A stretch of 35,563 bases of DNA from DATFXM01 sp035315885. Its GTDB lineage: Bacteria > Acidobacteriota > Blastocatellia > UBA7656. Positions 16,494 through 23,537 of the stretch are shown here, piece by piece. Made by a program: the position numbers and the translations under genes. Within the stretch, counting starts at the first letter, position 1; the number at the start of each line of letters is the position of its first letter. The notes beneath the pieces are model-generated. The model did no database searches, was not told the DNA's origin, and was given only the letters and a program-made list of their open reading frames with translations. The stretch lies in NCBI GenBank assembly GCA_035315885.1, contig DATFXM010000081.1, positions 1-35,563 on the forward strand, written 5' to 3'.

Positions 16494-17258
16494 ATGCAAG
16501 CAAAAACCGCAGCCGTACGAGATTTGGTTTCAGCGGAAGAATGGCAGGTTCGTGTCGATCTGGCAGCAGCGTACCGAATCGTAGCTCTGCTTGGGTGGGA
16601 TGATCTGATATTCACTCACATCTCCCATCGAGCGCCGGGACCGGATCATCATTTTCTCATAAACCCGTACGGCATGATGTTCGACGAGATCATCGCGTCA
16701 AGTCTTGTCAAGATCGATCTGCAGGGCAGGAAGGTGATGGACTCGCCCTTCGACATCAATCCCGCTGGTTTCACGATTCACAGCGCGATACACGAGTCCC
16801 GCGAGGACGCATTGTGTGTCATGCACCTCCACACCGACAATGGGATCGCAGTGTCGGCACAAAAGAACGGACTGCTGCCGATATCACAGCCTTCTCTGTT
16901 CGCGCTGGCTTCGCTTGCGTACCACGACTACGAAGGTCTCGCGCTGAATGACGATGAAAAGCCTCGGCTTGTTGCAGACCTCGGCGAGAAGAAGAACCTC
17001 ATTTTGAGGAATCACGGGCTGTTGACCGTTGGAGCCAACTCCGGGGAAGCTTTTCTGGCGATGTACAATCTCGAGCGCGCGTGCAGGATTCAGGTCATGG
17101 CCCAGGCAGGCGGCGGCGAGCTGATTCCGATAGCCAAGCCGATTCTCGCTGGGATCGAAGCGCAGGCAAAAGTCGTCACGAAGGGTTTGGGCGCGGATTT
17201 GGTATGGCCCGGAATCCTTCGCAAGCTCGATCGATTGGACACGTCGTACAGGGAATGA
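16494..17258 (+). CDS. Class II aldolase/adducin family protein
   Basis: This 254-residue protein starts at ATG 16494, preceded by GCGAGG; an earlier ATG at 16416 has no RBS. The fold is shown by GWDDLIFTHISHR, the FLINPYGMMFDEI block, the zinc-binding H111-x-H113 in VMHLHTDNG and H174 in LRNHGLLTVG. The catalytic Glu of sugar-phosphate aldolases, normally near the start of the PSSE-type block, is not evident (NPAGFTIH), so this belongs to the adducin-like subgroup whose substrates are mostly unknown. It shares a 245-bp divergent intergenic region with the SDR gene, so the two may act on related compounds. Confidence 0.9.
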   Translation: MQAKTAAVRDLVSAEEWQVRVDLAAAYRIVALLGWDDLIFTHISHRAPGPDHHFLINPYGMMFDEIIASSLVKIDLQGRKVMDSPFDINPAGFTIHSAIHESREDALCVMHLHTDNGIAVSAQKNGLLPISQPSLFALASLAYHDYEGLALNDDEKPRLVADLGEKKNLILRNHGLLTVGANSGEAFLAMYNLERACRIQVMAQAGGGELIPIAKPILAGIEAQAKVVTKGLGADLVWPGILRKLDRLDTSYRE

Positions 17259-17398
17259 AACGGTTTTGGGTTTTGGCTTTTGGGTTTCTGGCCTTGTCCG
17301 CGCGATAGGTGGCGACCAGAGACGGTTTCACGCAAAGATTCGCAAAAGACGCAAAGCGGTCAAGAAACTTTGCGTCCTTTGCAACTAGAGACCAGAAA
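17259..17398. repeat. Intergenic repeat region with GACGCAAAG hairpin
   Basis: This convergent spacer is made of low-complexity words. First comes TTTTGGGTTTTGGCTTTTGGG (about 17264-17285, shown in part). Then GACGCAAAG (17348-17356) pairs perfectly with CTTTGCGTC (17368-17376), and finally come runs of GAAACT/AGAAAC. The hairpin lies between two genes ending towards each other and could act as a bidirectional terminator. The word style resembles other spacer repeats in this window. Confidence 0.6.
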
Positions 17399-18592
17399 CT
17401 AGAAACTCGAAACTTCCTGTCTCATCTTTCCGTCCTTTGCAACTTCGAAGAAGCGGCCCCGCCACTCCACTCGACGCCCCACCCAGCTTAACACCCAGAT
17501 TGAGAAGCTCAGCAGGTCGCGTATCGGCACCAGCCAGAGATTTCGCAATAGAATTCTATCGCCCAGCCAGTAGACTCCGATCAATATCGCCATCGACATT
17601 CGCACGATCAGCGTCACAGCCAACAACCACAAACTGCGACTTGAAAACCCATCCACTATCGTCAGCACCGTCGCTACTGCGGTCCCGTAGGTAAAGATCA
17701 GGCCCAGATAACCCAAGGGACGCGAAATTCTCGTCGACCGCGCCCACCGCATTTGATGTCGAATCATTCCCGACAATCCAGCGGGTTGCATAGCCGTCTC
17801 AACTACGTGATCAGAGAGCCTGACTTCGTACCCGCTTCTTGCCACCAGGTTGCCGAGCATGAAATCGTCAGCCAGATAGTCAGCCAACGCCGGGAACCCG
17901 CCAATTCTTTCGAGCTGTTTTCGGGTTGTGGCCATCGTCGAGCCAAGTGCGAATCTCACTCCTTCGATCATCCACGCCATCAACACGCCCGCGGCGAATT
18001 CCGAGCTTATTCCTACCGCCTCCAGCCGCGCTCCGAAATCCGGTGTCTCGGCCGCGCGATACAGACAAGTAGCGAGCCCAACTGCGGATTCCTCGAGCGG
18101 TGCGATGATCGTCTTCAGGTACTCGGGCCCGACTCGAATGTCGCTGTCCACAATCACAATGTGATCGTGTCTGACTGCCGAAAGCATGTTTTGAAGATTG
18201 CTGATCTTTGCGTTCTGCCCGTGCGACTGCGCGGATATCACTAGATCAATATTTCGTTCAGGAAACTTAGAGATGAGTTGGCGGATGATCGGCACTGCGG
18301 AGTCGTTGCCGTCTTGAACGCCAAAGACGATCTGGTAGTCGGGGTACTGTTGCCGGCACAAACGTTCGTAGTTCTGATACGCCTTGAAGTCCGCGCCGCG
18401 AAGAGGAATCATTATGGACACAGGCGGTGTGAACGCAGCAGCTCTCCCTTCGGTCTTCAAAGCGGCCTTCGATCTGGAGCGGCCGCCGAAGAACCGCACG
18501 CTCGCAACCATCGATAGAATATAGAACGTGTTCGCCGCAGCTGCGAGCGCGGCCAATCCAATCTTCACGATAACAATGATCGAATGGCTCAA
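17399..18592 (-). CDS. hpnI: Hopanoid glycosyltransferase HpnI-like (GT2/GT21)
   Basis: This 397-residue membrane glycosyltransferase has an N-terminal helix (about 8-32), a GT-A domain and C-terminal membrane segments (about 294-365). Ceramide-glucosyltransferase-type motifs are visible: D149/D151 in VDSDIRV, D242/D243 in LADDFMLG and H279-QMRW in HQMRWARS. HpnI is known to add N-acetylglucosamine to bacteriohopanetetrol, the first step of head-group building. The assignment relies on its co-occurrence with hpnK- and hpnJ-like genes. The start overlaps the stop of the upstream small membrane protein by 4 bp, indicating translational coupling. Confidence 0.82.
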   Translation of the reverse strand: MSHSIIVIVKIGLAALAAAANTFYILSMVASVRFFGGRSRSKAALKTEGRAAAFTPPVSIMIPLRGADFKAYQNYERLCRQQYPDYQIVFGVQDGNDSAVPIIRQLISKFPERNIDLVISAQSHGQNAKISNLQNMLSAVRHDHIVIVDSDIRVGPEYLKTIIAPLEESAVGLATCLYRAAETPDFGARLEAVGISSEFAAGVLMAWMIEGVRFALGSTMATTRKQLERIGGFPALADYLADDFMLGNLVARSGYEVRLSDHVVETAMQPAGLSGMIRHQMRWARSTRISRPLGYLGLIFTYGTAVATVLTIVDGFSSRSLWLLAVTLIVRMSMAILIGVYWLGDRILLRNLWLVPIRDLLSFSIWVLSWVGRRVEWRGRFFEVAKDGKMRQEVSSF

Positions 18593-18969
18593 GGCTTACC
18601 CGGCGAAATCAAGACGAGCGCAACGCCAAGGCATACCAGCAGTATCCCCGTCCATCGCATAGCGCTGATGTGTTCCTTCAGAAAAAACTTTGCACCAATG
18701 GTGGATATAACAAAGCTGATCGAGGTTGCGGGCAGAACCAGACTAAGGTCCGCGACCGCCAGCGCGCCCAAGAAAGAAAAGTAGCTCACCGCCATAAAGA
18801 AGACGCCGCCGAGAAAGTTTCTGTTACTCAGCGCGCGCCCGGCGATCCGAATTAGCTCGAGCGGGCGCAGTGTCGAGATTTCACCCACCTCCTTCATGCC
18901 CCGCGTGGTCAGGACCTCGCCAGCCGAGCCTCCGAGAACTACCAGGGCTATGAGGAGTATCGCAATCAA
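18589..18969 (-). CDS. EmrE/EamA-like small membrane protein B, four helices
   Basis: This 126-residue protein has four predicted helices and the shape of small multidrug resistance or EamA half-transporters. E18 in helix 1 (GSAGEVLTTRGMK) is placed like the key Glu of EmrE. LSLVLPATSISFVIS and MRWTGILLVCLGVALV are typical helix-3 and helix-4 strings. It is a clear paralog of the gene just upstream (shared TRGMK, ADLS-VLPAT and RW-G blocks). Both its start and stop overlap neighbours by 4 bp. In context it may be half of a heterodimeric flippase for glycosylated hopanoids, by analogy with ArnE/ArnF; that role is inferred. Confidence 0.8.
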   Translation of the reverse strand: MIAILLIALVVLGGSAGEVLTTRGMKEVGEISTLRPLELIRIAGRALSNRNFLGGVFFMAVSYFSFLGALAVADLSLVLPATSISFVISTIGAKFFLKEHISAMRWTGILLVCLGVALVLISPGKP

Positions 18970-19493
18970 TCGAGGACCTCCGCCGTAGGAACTTCTTTGG
19001 GAGCGTTTGACCCTCCGGGGTTCGTTGCGACGATCGTCGCACCATCCGGGCTCGCACTTATTCCCATTGCTTCAATGGCGTTTCTTGCCCCTCGCACTCC
19101 TGACCGCGAAACAAAAACGACTCCAAATGTGATCACCACCGCTCCAGCCCATCTAACGCTGGATACTCGTTCATTCAGCAGATAGTGGCCTGCCGCTACA
19201 TTCAAGACGTAGCCAAACGCGGTGGCAGGCAGCACGAAGCTCAAATCGGCCCAGGACAGTGCCGCGCTATACAGCGCAAAGAACACGATCAAACAAAGCG
19301 TACCGACCAGAACCTCAGGACTTCGCGCCGCATGAAGGCCAACTGCGACATAGCTTAGTAGCTTCGCCCATAGTCCGCCGGTGGGTGCGGTCTGCGAGGA
19401 GATCTCGACTACCGCTTTCATTCCGCGTGTCACGTAAACGTCCCCGACAGCTTGCGAGAGAATGGCGATGACCAGAACAGTGGCAGTCTTCAT
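18966..19493 (-). CDS. EmrE/EamA-like small membrane protein A
   Basis: This 175-residue protein is the paralogous partner of the downstream gene. It carries D18 in helix 1 (AVGDVYVTRGMK) where the partner has E18. It has a longer loop between helices 1 and 2 (about 30-60, including an amphipathic segment) and a 38-residue hydrophilic C-terminal tail absent from the partner. The blocks ADLSFVLPATAFGYVLN and VRWAGAVVITFGVVFV match the family. The start overlaps the hpnK stop by 4 bp. The unequal D/E pair, together with an extension on one partner only, suggests an obligate heterodimer. It could alternatively be a drug exporter carried in the operon. Confidence 0.8.
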   Translation of the reverse strand: MKTATVLVIAILSQAVGDVYVTRGMKAVVEISSQTAPTGGLWAKLLSYVAVGLHAARSPEVLVGTLCLIVFFALYSAALSWADLSFVLPATAFGYVLNVAAGHYLLNERVSSVRWAGAVVITFGVVFVSRSGVRGARNAIEAMGISASPDGATIVATNPGGSNAPKEVPTAEVLD

Positions 19494-20380
19494 GCGCGTT
19501 CCAGCTCAAAATAATTCGTGAGCTTTATGCCGAGAGTCCTGATTGTCTCAGCGACTCGGGGGCTGGTCAAAGCTTCGAATTCGACTTGCAGTTGGCGCTG
19601 CTGATCGTCCAGTTGACCTTCACCGGAATCGCCCGTTTCGTTTCGAAAGACTGCTGGGTGAAAATAGATTTCCGAAGTCGCGGACTGCAGGTGTTTGAGG
19701 GCGTACAAGAAATAATCCTCGTTCATTTTTCCGCTCTGAAGATTTCCGTACACCCGTTCGGGCACAATGTAACCGTACGGCTTGAGCTTCGATTTCATGT
19801 ACGCGCCCAGCGCGGAAAAAAGAAGCGCGTGCACGGTCTTGAGCGCGAGATGACTTGAGTCGAATTGGAGCGCCAGCGCGCGTTCTTCTACCGGCACTCG
19901 CATTCGCCGGCAACCGTAGCCAACACCCAGCTCGAGAGCGGCCTTGAAGATTACAGGATGCACGTGAAGGTGAAGATGCCCGTCTATGTGGGAAAGCGGA
20001 AGTCCGGTCGCTTTGAACTTTTCAAACTGGGCATTGATTTCGAGGCGGAGCTCATGACGCGCGCGCATTGAGAAAAAGTACTTCAGCCCGGCGGACACCG
20101 GATCGTTCGAAAACCGCCCCTGATGATCGACGAGCGTCGGAATCTGATCGTGTGAAAGAACGCTGCTGCCCATCACGGTGACAAGATGGATTCCGATCGC
20201 CAGGCGGGGGTTCTCGCGTGCGAGGGCTACGGCTTGATCAAACGCTTCGCCGGTCACCATTAGGCTGGTGCTGGTCAGCACTCCTTCCCGGTGGGCGCGA
20301 ATGATGGCTTCGTTTACTTCCTCCGAGGCACCGAAGTCGTCCGCGTTGACGATGAGTCTGTGTGTTTCCACCTTCGGCAT
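19490..20380 (-). CDS. hpnK: HpnK-like polysaccharide deacetylase (ChbG/YdjC fold)
   Basis: This 296-residue protein starts at ATG 20380. N12-ADDFG (12-17) and the His-rich SHIDGHLHLHVHP block (about 128-140) are the metal-binding signatures of the YdjC/ChbG carbohydrate deacetylase family. HpnK is known to deacetylate the GlcNAc head group that HpnI attaches to bacteriohopanetetrol. The presence of hpnJ-like and hpnI-like genes on either side supports this over chitooligosaccharide deacetylation. No Shine-Dalgarno is visible: the start is directly preceded by a GAGTTCT-type repeat array (20383-20418). The 3' end overlaps the next gene by 4 bp. Confidence 0.82.
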   Translation of the reverse strand: MPKVETHRLIVNADDFGASEEVNEAIIRAHREGVLTSTSLMVTGEAFDQAVALARENPRLAIGIHLVTVMGSSVLSHDQIPTLVDHQGRFSNDPVSAGLKYFFSMRARHELRLEINAQFEKFKATGLPLSHIDGHLHLHVHPVIFKAALELGVGYGCRRMRVPVEERALALQFDSSHLALKTVHALLFSALGAYMKSKLKPYGYIVPERVYGNLQSGKMNEDYFLYALKHLQSATSEIYFHPAVFRNETGDSGEGQLDDQQRQLQVEFEALTSPRVAETIRTLGIKLTNYFELERA

Positions 20381-20382
20381 GG

Positions 20383-20418
20383 TGAGTTCTGAGCTCTGAG
20401 TCCTGAGTTCTGAGTGCT
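20383..20418 (+). repeat. Degenerate heptamer array abutting the hpnK start codon
   Basis: Five units (GAGTTCT, GAGCTCT, GAGTCCT, GAGTTCT, GAGTGCT) keep the exact 7-bp period of the GAGTGCT family. The array begins two bases upstream of the minus-strand hpnK ATG, where an RBS would be expected. Confidence 0.85.
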
Positions 20419-20469
20419 CGCACCTGGGTTCTGGATCACAACTCGTCCGGAGCGGGAAACGCACATTCG

Positions 20470-20492
20470 GCACTCACAACTCAATAACTCAG
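20470..20492 (-). repeat. Heptamer repeat remnant in the hpnJ-hpnK spacer
   Basis: GCACTCACAACTCAATAACTC is a decayed array of ACTCA units inverted relative to 20383-20418, so the two could form a loose stem in the hpnJ-hpnK transcript. Confidence 0.5.
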
Positions 20493-20583
20493 GACGGACT
20501 CTTCTACCCCCATACGCAATCGGCGCCGCCCTCGCCCGTGGCAAGGGCAGCGCCGGAAAACGATGGCGGTTTAGATCACGCGA

Positions 20584-22017
20584 TCAACGGCTGGCCTGCG
20601 CCGCCACGAACTGCTTGCGCTTGGATCGCAATTGCAGGAACTCCTTTGCCTCTTTGTATAGCCGGCGTCGTTCGCGACTGCTGAACAGCGCGCCTCGCAC
20701 GATTCTGAAAACTATTCTGGGCCTGAAGTAATAGCGATCGTAAAAGTGCTCGACCGCCTGCACGATTTCCTCTCGGGTCAGTCCCGGATAGTTGATAACC
20801 GGCAGTTGATGCCCCATCTCATCGGTCATATCGGCATTCATCAGGTAGTTGTTCTTGCGGAGATAGTCATCGAACTCGGTGCCGGGATACGAATGAGCAA
20901 TCGACACCTGAATGGTCTCGCAATCGAGTTCTTCGGCGAACTTCACCGTGCGCTCTATCGACTCATGAGTTTCGCCGGGTAAACCGATGATGAAGTCGCC
21001 GTGCACTACGATACCCAGCTTCTTGCAGTTTTTCATGAACTCGCGACCCTGCTCGACGGTCGCGCCCTTCTTTATATTCTTCAGAACCTGCGGATCTCCG
21101 GATTCGAATCCGACGATCAGCAACCGGCACCCGGCGTCTCTCATCGCTTTCAGCGTTTCAAAGTCGGTGTGGACCCGGGACGTGCACGACCACGTCTTGC
21201 GTATTGGCTTGAGCGCCTCGCAGACCTCGATGGTGCGCTTCTTAGCCCAGGCAAATGTGTCGTCGTCAAAAAAGATTTCTTCCAGATTCGGAAACAATCC
21301 CCAGGCCTGTTTGAATTCCGCTGCAACATCGGCGGCGCTTCTGGTGCGCCACGCATGCCCGCTGATCGTCTGAGGCCATAGACAGAACGTGCATAGCGCC
21401 GGACATCCTCGAGACGAATAGAACGCGATATAAGGATTAAGCAGAAAAGGAACGTTGTACTTTGTGATGTCCAGGTCGCGCTTGTAAATATCGGTCGCCC
21501 ACGGCAGCGAATCCAGATCGTGAAGCGGCGGTCGCTCGGGGTTGTGAACGATGGAGTCGTCCTTTCTGAAGCTGACGTTTTGAATCTGCTCGAGCGGTTT
21601 TCCCTCCGCGAATTCCGCGAGAGGATAATCGATCTCCTTGCGAACTACGAAATCGATCACCGGGCTCGCCTTCAGCGCGGCATCGGGTTGAGAAGTCACA
21701 GGAGGTCCAACAAACGCGATCTTCAAATCGGGCTTGGCGGTCTTCATCATCTCAGCCAGCCGCAAGTCGTTTTTCCAACCGGGTGTGCTGGTGTAGACGG
21801 TGACGAAATCGTAATCTTTCGCGAGCTCTATGGTTTGTTCGGGCGTCACGCCGTGGGGCGGTGCGTCCAACAATCTGCTGTTCTTAATGAGGCCCGCGGG
21901 ATAAGCGAGCCACACGGGATACCAGAACGATGCGATTTCGCGGGCGGCGGGCCAGCGGGAGCCTGCTCCACCATCAAAGTTTGGAAATGAAGGCGGATTC
22001 AAAAGGAGAGTTTTCAT
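20584..22017 (-). CDS. hpnJ: HpnJ-like radical SAM protein of hopanoid head-group synthesis
   Basis: This 477-residue radical SAM enzyme has an N-terminal B12-binding-like segment and a radical SAM core with C205-x3-C209-x2-C212 (GCPALCTFC) for the [4Fe-4S] cluster. The N-terminus, FDGGAGSRW and SFWYPVWLAYPAG, strongly resembles what I know of HpnJ, the hopanoid-associated radical SAM protein. HpnJ is proposed to convert the aminosugar head group to the cyclitol ether by ring contraction. Other core marks are EIFFDDDTF, GFESGDPQVLKNIKKG and GDFIIGLPGET. The start is ATG 22017 with GAGG upstream. It is first in the run, 203 bp before hpnK. Confidence 0.85.
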   Translation of the reverse strand: MKTLLLNPPSFPNFDGGAGSRWPAAREIASFWYPVWLAYPAGLIKNSRLLDAPPHGVTPEQTIELAKDYDFVTVYTSTPGWKNDLRLAEMMKTAKPDLKIAFVGPPVTSQPDAALKASPVIDFVVRKEIDYPLAEFAEGKPLEQIQNVSFRKDDSIVHNPERPPLHDLDSLPWATDIYKRDLDITKYNVPFLLNPYIAFYSSRGCPALCTFCLWPQTISGHAWRTRSAADVAAEFKQAWGLFPNLEEIFFDDDTFAWAKKRTIEVCEALKPIRKTWSCTSRVHTDFETLKAMRDAGCRLLIVGFESGDPQVLKNIKKGATVEQGREFMKNCKKLGIVVHGDFIIGLPGETHESIERTVKFAEELDCETIQVSIAHSYPGTEFDDYLRKNNYLMNADMTDEMGHQLPVINYPGLTREEIVQAVEHFYDRYYFRPRIVFRIVRGALFSSRERRRLYKEAKEFLQLRSKRKQFVAAQASR

Positions 22018-22340
22018 TCGATATCAGTCCTCGAGGTTGATGGATCGGTCGGACAGCTTTGCCCCTTCATTCAAGTAAATTTGAACTATAAGCCGTGAGG
22101 CGGTTGCAGCGCAACGGTCGGAAGTTCTGAGTTCCGAGTGAGGGATGAGGAGATGAGGGGATGAGGGGAATGGGCGAAGGGGCGACGCGGAGAAACGGAG
22201 ACGCGGAGAGCAGCTACCTGGAGTGGCGTGATTCCCTTCTCGGTGTTGTCACCACGTTCCCGCGCCTGCGTGTCACCGCGTCACCGTGTCGCCCCTTCGT
22301 CCATTCGCCCCTTCGCCCATTCTCCTCATCTCCCCATCCC
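22018..22340. repeat. Spacer with long imperfect hairpin (18-bp perfect core)
   Basis: This 323-bp spacer has no gene. Its second half is a long inverted repeat: 22168-22185 (GAATGGGCGAAGGGGCGA) pairs perfectly with 22305-22322, and purine-rich flanks (GATGAGG words) extend the pairing imperfectly to about 22147 and 22340. The loop holds GACGCGGAGA words on the left and GTGTCACCGCGTCACC words on the right, the same words as in the 24961-25090 spacer. The first 100 bp should contain the hpnJ promoter, which I could not assign. Confidence 0.8.
22125..22140 (+). repeat. Heptamer repeat copy beside the long inverted repeat
   Basis: GTTCTGAGTTCCGAGTG continues the GAGTTCT vocabulary and lies directly before the 22147-22340 hairpin. 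Confidence 0.5.
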
Positions 22341-22643
22341 CTATTTCGTCTCGAAATCGTAGATCAACACCTTGCTCCAGTATTTTGCGCATTCGACTCT
22401 GAAGCGATCGTGGATCGGGTCATCCTGGTATTGGTCATGGTCCCTTACGTCTTGGAAGGCGATCACCATGCCATACGAGTAACTGGAATCGATCACCGGC
22501 CGGTTGGTATCGGCTGGCGTACCGATAAACACATGCTTGATCGAGTTGATTTGCTGTAGCGAGTAGAGACCCTTCTTGAAATCATCGATATCCGCTTGTG
22601 TTAAATCGTCTTTGAGCCAAAAATACACCGAGTGTATAAACAC
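22341..22643 (-). CDS. Dabb (stress-responsive alpha/beta barrel) domain protein
   Basis: This 100-residue cytoplasmic protein is a single Dabb domain: the HSVYFWLKDDLTQADIDDF N-terminus, the Y-S-YGMVIAFQD central strand and the HDQYQDDPIHDRFR motif are typical. Dabb proteins form dimeric ferredoxin-like barrels; most have no known reaction, though some are monooxygenases or cyclases. It uses a GTG start at 22643, well supported by AAGGAGG 8 bases upstream. It diverges from the GNAT gene across 155 bp. Confidence 0.9.
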   Translation of the reverse strand: MFIHSVYFWLKDDLTQADIDDFKKGLYSLQQINSIKHVFIGTPADTNRPVIDSSYSYGMVIAFQDVRDHDQYQDDPIHDRFRVECAKYWSKVLIYDFETK

Positions 22644-22740
22644 TGGATTTCCTCCTTGGAATGGAATCCGCGGACAGTAGCGGCCAACGACGGAATACCA
22701 ATCGAGTCATTTCGTAGATGACTCGCAAAGCTCAAGGCAC

Positions 22741-22775
22741 TAAACGATCTGAGCGGATACTGTAAACGATCCGCT
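22741..22775. promoter_or_regulatory. Operator-like inverted and direct repeats before the GNAT gene
   Basis: AGCGGAT (22752-22758) and ATCCGCT (22769-22775) form a perfect 7-bp inverted repeat. TAAACGATC occurs twice (22741-22749 and 22763-22771), the second copy overlapping the right arm. The element lies in the divergent Dabb/GNAT spacer, 24 bp before the GNAT start. Confidence 0.4.
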
Positions 22776-22798
22776 ACGTTTATGCACCGTGTTGCATC

Positions 22799-23314
22799 AT
22801 GGAGATCAAGCTCAGCAGGTGTACTCTCAGACCGTGGCGACCGGGAGATGAAGACTCTCTCATCCATCACGCCAACAACGTAAAAATCTGGCGCAACCTC
22901 CGCGATATTTTTCCGCACCCGTACACACGGGAGGATGCCGACCGCTGGATTCAGCTCGCGTCCCAGGCCGAACCATTGACCAACTTTGCTATGGAGGTGA
23001 ACGGCGAGGCTGCGGGAGCAATCGGAATTGTGCTCGGGCAGGATGTGCACCGCCGGTCAGCCGAAATCGGATACTGGCTTGGAGAGCTGTACTGGGGTAA
23101 GGGCATCATGACCGAAGCGGTTCGCGCGGTAACCGATTACGCTTTCACAAACTTTGATCTGAATCGCATATGGGCCGGAGTGTTCGATAGAAATGATGTC
23201 TCGGCTCGAGTGCTGGAGAACGCAGGCTACAAGCTCGAAGCGCGACTAAAGCACGCGGTGACTAAAGACTCTGAAACACTCGATGAACTCCTCTACGCGA
23301 TAGTCCTGCCTTAG
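22799..23314 (+). CDS. GNAT-family N-acetyltransferase, RimJ/RimL-like
   Basis: This 171-residue acetyltransferase transfers an acetyl group from acetyl-CoA. The RimJ/RimL-type pattern is clear: TLRPWRPGDEDSLIHHANN at the start, EIGYWLGELYWGKGIMTEA with the CoA pyrophosphate-binding loop (about 97-106), and the final NRIWAGVFDRNDVSARVLENAGYKLE block (shown in parts: RNDVSARVLENAGY). It could acetylate a ribosomal protein N-terminus, but many members act on small amines. The start is ATG 22799 without a visible Shine-Dalgarno. Confidence 0.9.
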   Translation: MEIKLSRCTLRPWRPGDEDSLIHHANNVKIWRNLRDIFPHPYTREDADRWIQLASQAEPLTNFAMEVNGEAAGAIGIVLGQDVHRRSAEIGYWLGELYWGKGIMTEAVRAVTDYAFTNFDLNRIWAGVFDRNDVSARVLENAGYKLEARLKHAVTKDSETLDELLYAIVLP

Positions 23315-23537
23315 TCCCGGAATAACGCCTCGCAAAACAACGCCCCAGTCATGGCGCCGTTTATTAGGAGGGCTGCGCTTGTACTGGAATCAAAACATCT
23401 CAAGGCCTCTTCTCACCGCGAACATTAACCTACCAAAGCCGTCTGGACTTCGAGGTCGATTCGTTATTTAATGGCGCGAAAGGCCCAAACAACCGGTATC
23501 TGTATTAGGTAAATACTATCGACTAAGGAACCAGTGG

